A stretch of 64,000 nucleotides of DNA from Liolophura sinensis. Taxonomy: Eukaryota > Mollusca > Polyplacophora > Chitonida > Chitonidae. The position numbers and the translations under genes are program-made. Numbering within the stretch: the first letter of the stretch is position 1; every line of letters starts with the position of its first letter. Of this stretch, positions 38,079 to 49,975 are shown piece after piece. The notes under the pieces were generated by a model, which saw nothing but the letters and a program-made list of their open reading frames with translations, made no database searches and had not been told where the DNA came from. Location of the stretch: contig NC_088306.1 of assembly GCF_032854445.1 (NCBI RefSeq), forward strand, positions 13,203,386 through 13,267,385. The letters run 5' to 3'.

Positions 38079-40101
38079 GCTTATGACAGACAGTCAGTCC
38101 TTTGGGATAAAATGCCATTATAACTGGCTCATTTACAGGAGACCATTTGACAAGGATATGTGGAAAAGTTGAATACAATCAGTCACAGTACATGAACATG
38201 CTATGAAAGAAAAACCAGTATTTTTATACACCGTGAAAATAATGCACCTGTACCTCTGTATACATTCTTTCAAAGAATTTTAAATTCTCTGTTTTGCAGT
38301 ATTGCCATTTTTGGGTATTCTAAACTTCTGGTCACTTTATGTGATTTGTCATGTGGAAATACAACAGTGCTTAATGTTTTTACCAGGTTTTTGCCTTTTT
38401 GTCAAAAAAAAATTAGTAACATTGTAATGGCATTCCTGTGCTTAGAATACTGCATGGACAGCATAAATCTTTTTGGGTCCCTAATCAAATAAAATCATGT
38501 TATGTTATAAAGACTTGATGAAAATGTTCAAAAAAACAGAAGATGAATTGCTGTTGTTTAATATTCGTGCAAGCATATCTAAATCTTAATTCACAAATGT
38601 ACTTTTTACTTGCTTCTTACAGACATAATAAATTCAGACCTTCTCATCGAAATCGTGTTTTGCATTGCAATTTCAAATCGTTTTGATGATACATGGTATT
38701 TTCATTTCTCGAATGACAATGTGACTAGTTTGATTTTCTTTAATTGATCCAAAAACAGCAAATTGAATCATTCCAAAAGCACTTCCCCTGAACATACAGA
38801 GCTGTTAATCGATCAAACTATTTTATAAGCCAGTCAGAAAAACCTCGTACATTTGTAAACAGCCATACCCTGCATGTGGCCATTCTTGCTATTACAGTGT
38901 GTTACTACAATGTGTCATTATTAAAAGGGGGTTATCCATGTAGTTAGAAATGATTTGCTTTTGTTTTAATAGTAACATGTTATCTAATAACCGAATGTTG
39001 AATTTGCATATACAGCATCTACATGTAGCAGTATTCAGATTTTATGCTTTTACGCAAAATGAGATACAGTCCAGGGAGAAAATAATAATTTGATATCTTT
39101 GTTAATTTTTTGCTTCATTGCTATACACGTAGTAAATATTAACTGTTATTGTTGAAACAATGGAAACACGCAAGGAAGATGTCTTTTATACAGAAAAGGC
39201 TTGAGGAGGTTTTGTGAAGGTTTGTGGAAAATGCTGGCATCAGATTGGTGTTGGTATGAACTTAGATACCAGTCATTACATTCATCAGTCAGCCTGTTTG
39301 ACCATTGAGTGTCATTGTGTCAAATTTTATGCACTATTATGATTTGTTAGTGGGTTAGGTCATCTAGGGTCAGAGGGTATCATAGCTAATCTCTGATCCG
39401 AATGGCTGGAACAGACAGCCCCGAGCTGAAATTGGAAGAAGCAGACGTCAAGAAGAGGGAAAACTTGAAAGAGCAGACGGCACGGATAATTGGCCCAAAT
39501 ATTTGCCGTCATTGATGTCATATACATATAGTAAACTCATATGAAATGTACGCGGTGGAAAATTTACCAAAAATGTTGGCTAAGCATTTTGTGTTCTAGC
39601 TGTCTGTTGGATCTGTTGTTCTCATTGAGCTTGGTACTCTAAACAGACGGACCGGAGAAAACCTGATTAATGTTACCCTATCAAAACCAGAAATAGTCAG
39701 TCTCAGTGCCAAGTCATATTGACCACATTTACTGCATCTTTGGGCAGGAAGCTCTGGATGTACAAATGAGGGACACAGACAAGTGTTTGTCTGCAAATAT
39801 AACACCCATATTCAATAAAATAGGAGACAGAGACTAGGGAAGTGTGCCAAGAAAATCCCTTTATCTGTGGTTTTATTTCATAGTCCAACGACCGCAGCTG
39901 AAATTACGACACCAAGACTTATCACACATACCCATGTATAGACTGTTACAATATCGTATTTCCCCATACCAGTTGTTAGTTGTATGGTTGGAGGAGCCAT
40001 TTCCTATAAAGTTTTATGTCTGAATTTCAGCAGGTGTTGTCACATTATATAATGGCTCCCTCAACACGTACATATGTAAGATTCAGTCGCACTGAGATTT
40101 G
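38079..40101. other. Non-coding, no gene recognised
   Basis: Unique AT-rich sequence with several TTT-rich tracts. No ORF over 70 codons and no repeat family. Confidence 0.4.
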
Positions 40102-40375
40102 CTTTTATTTATTTGTTTATTTGATTGGTGTTTTACTCTATACTCAAGAATATTTCACTTACACGACGGCAGCCAGCATTATGGTGGGGGGGAAACCGGG
40201 CAGGGCCTCGGGGAAACCCACGACCGTCCGCAGGTTGTCGCCTGACCTTCCCACGTACGGCCGGAGAGGAAGCCAGCCGTGGGTCGCTGAATAACTCACA
40301 GCGACCGCATAGATGAGAGGCTCCTGGGTCAAACACTGTGCTAGCGCGCTAACCAACTGAGCCACGGAGGCCCCC
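40102..40375 (-). mobile_element. SINE family 1, full length, with TSD
   Basis: The minus strand reads tRNA head to TTTACTCTAT-type 3' end. A direct repeat of about 14 bp with one mismatch (GAGATTTGYTTTTA at 40094 and 40376) brackets it, marking a fairly recent LINE-type insertion. Confidence 0.9.
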
Positions 40376-43054
40376 GAGATTTGTTTTTAAGGATGATGTA
40401 TAATTGAATGTGTATATATATATATATATTTAGTATTCCTAATGAGAATTGCAATTGCAAACGAAAGTTGCAAACTGCAGTTGAAATGCAAGAATGTAGA
40501 AATTTGATAAGGTGTCATTTGCTTTCTCTTATAACTATTCTCCACATCAGAAAACTCAACTTCTTTCTTGTATATATATATATGTATGAAGTATTCTCTC
40601 TGTACATGTATACAGGGATTATGAATACATACCTCTTGAGGTAAATTAAGAAAAAAATTATTCATGTTATTGATTTAACATTAAGAAAAAAATTGTTCCT
40701 TGTAAGAAAATACACCAATCATTTCCAATGATGTGTAATTCTGCTTAAGGATGGCTGAATAGCAAAAATGTAAGCAGAAATGCTGTTTTCCTGTTCACTG
40801 GTTAGAGTGAAAAGTTGGGGTAGTGGTTTTGGTTTTGCCCGCAGCTCTGTAATCCCCTCTGGGCGGTTTATCTCGGGTGAACCTGGTCTGATCCAGAAAA
40901 GAAACGAGCGTTGTAAACTGACAGGGTCTGCATTTGATCGCCACGCCACAGTTTGTAACTGTCTAATTAATTGTAGACCTGTGATCGGAACTGGCCAGTG
41001 ACGGATAAACAAACATGAGCGTAACTTTGCCCCACTAGCTGCCTGTAGCAGATCGGCCGGCCGTGTTGATTGCTTTCCAAGCTCAAATAGAAAATCAATG
41101 GTGACCGTGCCTTATTGTCGGCCGTTTTGCCCAAGCTTTGGTCGTCTTTACCTTATCTCTGGGTCCTCAGCCATGCTGGAAGACACTGGAAACTAATCTA
41201 ACAAATGTAACGCTTTGAAACACACGGGAGAGAAATGTAACACTGTTTCTATGCTCAAGCTTTTCAATATTTTAAGGTTCTGTCTGGTCTGTAGTAAAAT
41301 GAAACACCAACTCCCCGGCTTTCCTAGCGAAGTCGAAAATGGGATTTGTCAAGTAATGGTGACCAAGGCTCATCGTTTGCCCCCTGGAAGATTTAGTACA
41401 TTTGGCAGTTTAAGACAGCTTCACCCGATCTTTAGATTTCCCGTAAATTCTATACCCATCTCTAAACTGCCAGTCGAGAATGATTCACGATGGCGTTTTG
41501 CCAAAGATGTTTGGCTCCAGGGATACCTCTGTATACCATTCCGTACTTTTATCGGAAAAGATGGCAGTATAAAAAACAATGAAACCTCTTCATAAATTCA
41601 CTTGACAATGTGGATACTTGTGTTTATTGGGCATCTACATTTTGAGGCTGTCAGAGTTTGTCTGGTGATTTGATCGGCAATACGCTTAAGTCTTTTTCTC
41701 TCTCCCTTTGTATTAGTTTAATGCAATGATGCAATTAATATTATCTACAGTTTGCAATGGTGAGGGGATAATATTTATTTATAGTTTACAGTTTTTATTA
41801 TTGGCTAAGTTTCAACCAGTTCATGAGTCCTTGACAAATCTACCTTCATGGAGGAAATTTTACTGACCTTTGACATACTTGATGATGAATTTTCAGAGAA
41901 GGAACATTTGCATATGTACAGAGTGTTTTGAAATATGATAACTTTGCATTGTGTAACTTAAAGAATTAGCCGGCACAAGTATATTACTAAAAGCTCTGGT
42001 GTGTTTAAACCAATGGCAGAGTGCAGAATGGTGGGCCATGCATTAAATCTTAATTAATCAATTACTGCTTAAGTACTTCCAGTTGAAAATCAGTGGACAG
42101 TGTGTAGTGTATCGTGGTCAAATGGCATGCATACTGATAAGGGCGTCAGTGACCTTGTAGTGCCTGTAATTGTTAGGCCTGTTAGATAGATCTGATTGGT
42201 AATATGAACCTGGTCTCAATTATGCTTAATACGCTACACTCGAGCGGAAAAGTCTGGAGACTTTGCGTCAAAGATTATCTAGACGCATGCCTCCCTGAAT
42301 GAGAGGAAGGACACAGCGATGTTGGTTTTCCGCCGGCAATCAATAGAGGGTTTGTTTGGGAAAGTTGCGAATCCCGAGGTAGATACTGTTAGAGACTCTG
42401 TCACTGGGGAATGATGGGAATTAATTAAGCCTTGGCTCGAATGTGTGGAGGTCAGTACGTCTGGGATATGATATAGGATGACTTGGTCCATAGGCCTACT
42501 GCTGCTTTCTGCGAGGTTCAGGAAGTATCAGAATTATGGGAGAAGATGTCAGCTTTTGTGGGCTTACTGTAAGCAATGTGTAAATGACCCTTTTCGAAAG
42601 CAATTGAATTGCGAAATGACGGCGTTAGAGGCAGTAAAAACGTCTGGACAACAAATCCTAACATTGCTTAAGCAGACATAAAACACCTTTAGTAAGGATG
42701 AGCACTGTTCTGCCCAGGTTTTAATTCAATAACGGCTTACTCGGTTTGTCCTGCCGTGGGTTGTCTGGCTGAAGTCTGTGCGGGAATGCGATCCTAAGCT
42801 ATGTTGTTATGCAAGTTGTTAAAAACATCAGAAAAGAGAACTTGAAAGTTCAGCGTACATGTACACTGCATAAGAGTGTAGTAATGTTTGTTCATGCATG
42901 ACTAACCATGTTTGTATCAAGTGGAGTGATACCCTGGGCCAATTAGATTTCATTCTTAAGCTGTTTTTAAACGTTGAAAATTTGTGCCATACATTTTCCT
43001 TTTTTAGCTCGTCATTCGAAATGCTCAGCCTATTCTGTATCATGCCTCTCAACC
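40376..43054. other. Non-coding, includes high-complexity blocks
   Basis: A short TA microsatellite lies at 40411-40430. The blocks at about 40.8-41.6 kb and 42.24-42.7 kb are unique and GC-richer. They hold open but unrecognised ORFs (for example 41215-41595) and no splice-bounded exon. Confidence 0.4.
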
Positions 43055-43066
43055 TTTTTATCAACA

Positions 43067-43326
43067 GGGGGCCTTCCGTGGCTCAGTTGGTTAGCGCGCT
43101 AGCGCAGCGTAATGACCCAGGAGTCTCTCACTGTGAGTTCATGTCCAGCTCATGCTGGCTTCCTCTCCGGTTGTACGTGGGAAGGTCTCTCAGCAACCTG
43201 CGGATGGTCGTGGGTTTCCCCCAGGCTCTGCCCAATTTCCACCCACCATAATACTGTCCGCCATCGTATAAGTGAAATATTCTTGAGTACGGTGTGAAAC
43301 ACCAATCAAATAAATAAATAAATAAA
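43067..43326 (+). mobile_element. SINE family 1, full length, with TSD
   Basis: A + strand copy from GGGGGCCTTCCGTGGCTCAG to an AAATAAATAAATAAA tail. A 12 bp target-site duplication TTTTTATCAACA lies at 43055-43066 and 43327-43338. It sits 36 bp from the mariner-type MITE. Confidence 0.92.
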
Positions 43327-43363
43327 TTTTTATCAACATTTTATATGAATGTTAGTAGACATA

Positions 43364-43601
43364 CAGGGTGTCCCAGAAGTCGTGCACCATCCTGATTTTC
43401 ATTTTTTTTTCTCTGTTTCAGAATTAATACTGATTTAAAATTTTTTTTTCTCTCTTCCAGAGTTAATTATGGCTAATAGACTAACACTACAAGAAAGAGT
43501 TGAATTGGTTTTTATGTTTGGAACAGATGGGGCAACACACTGCTCTGTAGCTCAAGCATTCAACCTCAACCTGGTTGGTGTGCGACTTCTGGAACACCCT
43601 G
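43364..43601 (+). mobile_element. Tc1/mariner-type MITE with transposase N-terminal remnant
   Basis: The element is 238 bp and is flanked by TA on both sides (43362-43363, 43602-43603). Terminal inverted repeats start CAGGGTGTCCCAGAAGTCG on the left and CAGGGTGTTCCAGAAGTCG when the right end is read inward. An ATG at 43469 opens a frame, MANRLTLQERVELVFMFG, then an Ala-rich helix-turn-helix-like stretch (SVAQAFN). This resembles the N-terminal DNA-binding region of IS630/Tc1-mariner transposases. The frame runs through the right terminal repeat to a stop at 43610-43612, with the catalytic domain missing. It is a non-autonomous internal-deletion derivative. Confidence 0.85.
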
Positions 43602-43612
43602 TATTTCTATGA
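43469..43612 (+). pseudogene. Truncated transposase N-terminus inside the MITE
   Basis: 47 codons start MANRLTLQERVELVFMFG. About 32 residues match the expected pattern of a transposase N-terminal helix-turn-helix. The rest is read-through of the terminal repeat. No DD[E/D] catalytic part is present, so it cannot transpose. A pyrimidine tract ending ctctcttccag lies just upstream. Confidence 0.6.
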
Positions 43613-46600
43613 ATATTCACCATTTTAACACATTATTGTAGTCATGTGAAAGCTACATGCATAACCTGACGTATTTGTCAATGGTCAGAGTGCCATTACC
43701 AGGTATCAAGAACTAGTTAATATTTTCATTGATGATATAGCGCGATTTCCATAAAGCCATTCCTGATCGACATACATGTAAGTCATAATTTTAAGAGCAT
43801 ATTTTTGGATCCTAGAAATTAAAAATTTTACCACCTGATCAACATTATGCTAGGACAGTTATGTGAAAAATGTTAGCTTAATTCCAGCACCAGAAATAAA
43901 GTACTTTGCGGTTTTAGTGATTTTAATCATGAAATCGGGACTTCCGGTTCAAATGTCTGTCGATATGCCGGTTACATTTATGCATGTGTTGTAGAGAATG
44001 CTATATTACCTGTATCAGTTTTGCATATGTAGTTTTCTACATAATGCTGGAAAAAATCTTTTTATTTTTATTTTTTCCACCTACATGTAAGTGTTTATCT
44101 ATGTGCACATCCCTTGAAATCAATTTTACCAAACTTATGTCGCACAGATACAGGCGCTTAGTACTGTTGTGTGGAATGACCTTTTTTATTTTCAGCAACC
44201 TTGGCTGATGAGAATCTTTTTGGGACTTGTCATAATTAGTTATGTATGACTGGATGTGTGGTTTGTTGATGTCGCTGCACCTTATAAGACCTTGCCTATG
44301 TGGAAATTTATTGTCTATTTCAAAGCAGTTGGAGGTAAATATCACCTTGCTTGCCAATCAATTTCACACTGGCTGATCTGAGCAGTGAACTGTGGATGGT
44401 GTTAGACTGATGTCGCGGATGAGAAATTAATAACCGCCTCCTCAGCGCTCTGCGAATCAGTCCAGATGTGGAAAGTTCCAGCTATGCTACAACAACAGTG
44501 CACCTTCAAACATTTTAATTAACTCGTTCCAGAATGGCAGGTTGCTAGTGGAGGAATTATTGTTTCATCATAGAGGCTTATGGGAAATTTGCAGTAACAC
44601 AATCATTTCCGTGACCTCTAGTCAAGTGTCATTGTTGTTCTTAATCAACCTGGAATTGAAAGGCATCCCCGGATGATTTTGTCATCTAAGGAGGGCGTTT
44701 ATCAGTGGGTACTCAGGGCCATCTTGTCACCATTAACTGCAGGTCAGAGGGAAATTGAATTTTAGCCAATGAGCTTGCAGAATAAAGCGGAAAAAGAGCA
44801 GTGATCAATCTTGACTGAATGTACGTCATGCATTTTATTGGTGCATCAAGACTAGAGGATCAGACATTTAAATTGAGCTGCTTCCCTGATATTCCATCAG
44901 CAGTGGTTTAACATTTACCGGGAAAAACCTGCATATAACTAACCGAATGATGGATTTACACATTACTTGAAATAAAAATAAAATCCTTTTTCTCGCATCA
45001 TCTGTGTTTTATCAATGGGTTGCTAATCCACTGCTTAAAATTTATTGTAATTGAACATGTTCAATTTAACACTCTGCAGCTCTCTTCATTTCTTTTAGTT
45101 TTCACCCACCAGGTTTTTCGTATTTGAGTTTTTGAATGTGCAGAGTTGATCCAATAAATTTAACCAGTCCAATGTTTTTGTCTCATGAATGCGATAAATG
45201 TAGTCATCCATATTCTAAACAGTTTTGACATTACACAGTTTTATGGCCATATCTGGATCTGTGTTAAGCACATTGCCACATCAAGGGAAGGAGTACATTG
45301 TGATAAATTGGTACACTGAAATCTGTCTTCTACATTTCCGCAACATTTCATCTACAGCCAGTGTTCAGGCAGTTTTCAGCTCGTATTAGACTTAAAAAAT
45401 CAGTGATGAACACAACCTTCCCATCACAAATATCTCAACAATATACACGTACAGGTAGGTGGAGATTTAACAAATAGTGTGTTTGACTTAAATTTTGTCC
45501 ATTACAAAAATTACTCATTTTGTTTGCTTCTTGGAGTTTTACTGACCTTAGAAAGGTTTTTGCATTTCGTTGGGATTGTAAGATTCACTGGCAACTGTTA
45601 TATTTTACTACCTTTATTTGCCTATGAAAATGCATTGTTGAGGTCATGTGCGGATATTGCACAGGTTCTGTGAAGTTGAACTTTGTACTAAATGTATTCT
45701 GGAAAACATACCCTCAGTTTGTGTTTATACCTTGTTGACTTGGTTTATGGCAGTCCGTTGTGTGTAGCTCTTAAAAAGAAAGAGAAAGCAGAAAACTTTA
45801 TATTACCATAATATCTTTTCTGTAAACTGTTTGAAGTATTTTGAATGTACGCACTATTTTTTCAGACTAAGTCCCCTTGGTGGTACAATAGCCAAATCAT
45901 CATGTGATAAGAGAATGGCATAATTGACACTCTGGTGTTTATTCAGATCTACTGGGAATATAGGCATGGATAAACTGGTCATCCTACCGACACTGATGGG
46001 CAACTTGTGTTAAGCCTGCGGTGGAACAAGGTGAAGGTGTGAGGGTAATTTCCCATAGGTGCATGTAATCTCATGCGGTACTCGCCCCCACCCCCGCCCT
46101 TCTCCTCCCACATACAGGTGCCCAGTGCTTTAACGTGGAAACAGTTGCTTCAGTGATGTCAGTTCCTGTAAATCTTTAGTTAAGTAAGGTATGTTTGGTT
46201 AACTCAAAAGGTTATGAAGCAAGTGTACATGTAGCAAGGTCACATGGGATCCTGTGTGTAAAGAAGACATATTAAATGTCTGTGTTGGTTTATGACTTGG
46301 ATAACGAAGATAGGAAGCCTTCAAAGATACCATAACCTGCCCAAAATATATCAGGGAAATCTAAAAATGTCAGTTTTCTAGGTGAGGAGTTTGATGAGGT
46401 AATAACTCCTAGCTCTGTTTCTGCAAGAATGCTGGGAGGCGTGTATAAAAACATGGACACTTTGCATACAGAACTTCAGTGTTTCTTGTGAACACTGTTA
46501 TGCATTGGCATTTAGTTCATAATTCTGTCTCATCCAGCCATTCTTTGCAGCATGCACACACTATTCGCATTTGTCAGATAGCACAGATTGTCACATGCTT

Positions 46601-46820
46601 GAGAAATGTCCTTTGTATATAATCTTAAGTTTTGATGCACTTTTCATGCTGTTTTAAAAGGGATGCATCCAGTTCAAGCTAGCATACATTGTATTTTAAA
46701 CCTTTTGATAGGACAGTACAGAAGAAGAGGTATCTCACTATTCTGTTTCACATTAGGATAATCTTCCAGTGATTTTCTTGATCTAAGGTAGCTGACAGAT
46801 TTGATATTTTTAGATTCATT
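43613..46820. other. Non-coding, no gene recognised
   Basis: Unique sequence. The 44.4-44.9 kb stretch is high-complexity and may be conserved. No supported exon. Confidence 0.4.
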
Positions 46821-47013
46821 TATTATTTATTTATTTATTTGATTGGAGATTTATGCTGTCTTCAGAGAATATTACACTTAAACGGCGATGGCCAGCATAT
46901 TGGCGAGAGGAACTGAGGAACCACAGGTTGCTGACGTCACCTTCCACACTTCAGATAGATTTGAACTCACAGCAATCACATTGGTGAGAGGCTTGTGTGA
47001 CATTGTGCTGGAC
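46821..47013 (-). mobile_element. SINE family 1, diverged fragment
   Basis: Begins TTATTTATTTGATTGGAGAT, retains GGCGATGGCCAGCATATTGG and GAACTCACAGCAATCACATT, and lacks the tRNA-like head terminus. Confidence 0.75.
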
Positions 47014-49085
47014 TAAATTAAAAAAACAAACCAAAAAGCAAAAACGGATGTAAATTGATACTTAGTACATGTGAATGGATTCACCATTTGGTCCTGTGTC
47101 GTCCATTCTGGACAGAACTTTATGTATGGCCATCTAGCAGTCCTCTGTTGGACTTTGACATACATGTACATGCATGTAGCTATTTTTCTGATGGCTCAAA
47201 CTGGTATATTGTACGGCGAAAGCAGTACTTCCATATTGCTACTTTTGTTAATGATAAACAGAAATTAAACTGATAACAACTGCATTGCAATGCAAAAGAA
47301 GAAAATCCTCTTGATTTTGGAAAAAGGAGTGATGAACTAAAAATAAATGCATCTTAAATGCACTTATAGGACTTGAAACATAGAAACACAATCAGTTGGT
47401 AGATGAGCATGTGCCGGAAATCTATCCAGCAGTGTCATACGTTATAGGGAAGTGAAATAGCGGTGAAAATCTGGTATTGCTGGTTGAAGTAAGAACACAT
47501 TGAAGTGATCTTGATGTATGAGGGCTTAATCTGGGCATATCTCGATCAGAAAACAGGTCAATACACCAGGTTTTATCAGATTGACTTCGGATCGATTTAT
47601 TTGATCTTACGTAACCATCTGTAGTGGTAGGGTTGCCAATGCTTTTAGAAATTTGGCGCAGGAGTAAGTCCCCAGGATTAGAAGTATTATAGAGCTAGCT
47701 GATATTTGTTCAAAATCAAGGTCTATTTGCCATAGCTGTTGCAGTGCAGTGAAGGAAAAAAACTGCTTTCGATCTTCAATCCGTTGTCTTTTTCTCCCAG
47801 CAACACAGCAGAATGTTCAGTTCGTTTTAATGAGGTTGTGGAAATTGTGAGAAGCTCGTGATTTGGAGAAGAATTTAAGTCGGAAGTTTTTGTCTGGCCA
47901 TACTTTTTTTTTGCTCAAAGTTTTATTCAAATGCTGGGTGAAGTGTAAAATTTAGCTGTGTTAGAGGGAGCTGTGTTGGTTCCCTGGTCTTTTGCAGCGC
48001 TAACGCCCCTCTGGATACCATTGGGTGTAACCTATCAGCAATTTGGTCACAACCTGTCTAACTGGGGAATCTGCAGCAAAATGAAGGCCCGGAAAAAGTC
48101 AATAGAGTAACCACCGGTTTCTTCTGCTTGCCTTGGCAACTTGCCAACAATGAGCCTTGTTAATGGCGACTCATTCTGATCAAAGGTCAAAGGTTGAATG
48201 ATATATAGCCAATCAGGGAGGTGAAAAGCTGTTGACTGTGGACCAGTCTAGGAGGCTACCATGGAGATAGGAGGTAAACCCTCATTCAAAAGGGTCTTAG
48301 ATATATACGTCACACTATGATCTGAAAATCAAGACTGATGAAAGTGATGATCTATTTTATTCACACCGGAAACAGTTCCGTTGTTTATTTTTTTCTGTGA
48401 AATCTGGTTTGATCTTTGTAAAGTGTTAGGGTTTAATTTTAGCTGTCTTATTTGATACTTATTTATACTGCTTTCATCGAAGAGTTTCTTCAGAAAAGTG
48501 AAAATGTACTGACATCATCTGGGTTTAAATGGACACCTGCGTGTCACAGTTTCATTGGCAGGATTTCATTGCATGCCAGCACTATCATGACAGTGCTTCA
48601 CAAAGTGTCTTTAGTGTTTTGTCATGTGACATATGTAAATGTAAGCACTTAATTAAGTGTTTTATCATAGTATTTCCATTATCTGTCTGTTTGTTAGGGA
48701 AGAAGACGACCATATTCATAAAATTTTAGAGGAAAGAATAATTATTACTCTATGAATAAGACACCGAAGTGTAACTTTATTAAACAAGGCTAGACATTAA
48801 CAAGAAGGCTAGAAAATAACAAGGCTAGAAAGAGCCTTATAACCAAACTCTGCCACATGTCTGTATTTATATGTAAATTAGAATATCATGATACAAATTC
48901 ATGCATACACACATAACAGAATACCAACACATTAACACCTCATAATCGGGTTACATTTATATGAGTAACGGAGTACTGGTATCATGACAAAACACTTCAT
49001 GATATGGTAACGTTTACATGTGTAACAGAATACCATGACAAAAGCATTTCACACTGTGGCTACATTTATATGCAGTATAAAAATA
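47014..49085. other. Non-coding, no gene recognised
   Basis: Unique sequence with a high-complexity block at about 47.4-48.4 kb. No splice-bounded ORF and no repeat family apart from the flanking SINEs. Confidence 0.4.
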
Positions 49086-49097
49086 TAATTAGATACA

Positions 49098-49366
49098 TTT
49101 ATGTATTTATTTAATTGGTATTTTACGCCGTACTCAAGAATATTTCACTTATACGACGGCGGCCAGCATTATGGTGGGTGGAAACCGGGCAGAGTCCAGG
49201 GGAAACCCACGACCATCCGCAGATTGCTGGCAGACCTCCCCACATACGACCAGAGAGGAAGCCAGCATGATCTGGACTTGAACTCACAGCGACTGCATTG
49301 GTGAGAGACTCCTGGTTCATTACGCTGCGCTAGCGCGCTAACCAACTGAGCCACGGAAGCTCCAAC
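49098..49366 (-). mobile_element. SINE family 1, full length, with TSD
   Basis: A minus strand copy flanked by a perfect 12 bp target-site duplication TAATTAGATACA (49086-49097 and 49367-49378). Confidence 0.92.
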
Positions 49367-49576
49367 TAATTAGATACAGGTATGTACATGTACAAATTTA
49401 CTCCGGTAATTGCTGTTAGATTGTTACTTACATGTAATACCATGAATTATCGAAGGGAACCAAGATGCAGACTTGTGCACTTGCAGAAAAATGGTGGGCT
49501 AATGCATGTGGCCCAGAGAAATGCATTCAAAAACATATAGACATCCTTTTTATGCACTGAAATTGGAGGAGGAATA

Positions 49577-49975
49577 GATCTGAACATATCACATGGTCAT
49601 AGATCTGAACACATCACATGGTCATAGATCTGAACACATCACATGATCATAGATCTGAACACATCATATGGTCATAGGCCTGAACACATCACACGGTCAT
49701 AGATCTGAACACATCATATGGTCATAGATCTGAACACATCACATGGTCATAGACCTGAACACATCATATGGTCATAGATCTGAACACATCATATGGTCAT
49801 AGATCTGAACACATCACATGGTCATAGACCTGAACACATCACATGATCATAGATCTGAACACATCACATGGTCATAGACCTGAACACATCACATGGTCAT
49901 AGATCTGAACACATCACATCGTCATAGACCTGAACACATCACACGGTCATAGATCTGAACACATCACATGGTCAG
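49577..49975. repeat. 25 bp minisatellite, about 16 copies
   Basis: The unit ATAGATCTGAACACATCACA plus TGGTC is tandem. Variants are ATAGACCTG and ATCATATGG. Confidence 0.97.

Noticed and set aside
40133-40365. Short ORFs inside SINE copies (also at 26435, 43112, 49123, 58537, 60522)
   Set aside because: They are frames within the SINE body that recur in every copy. SINEs do not encode protein.
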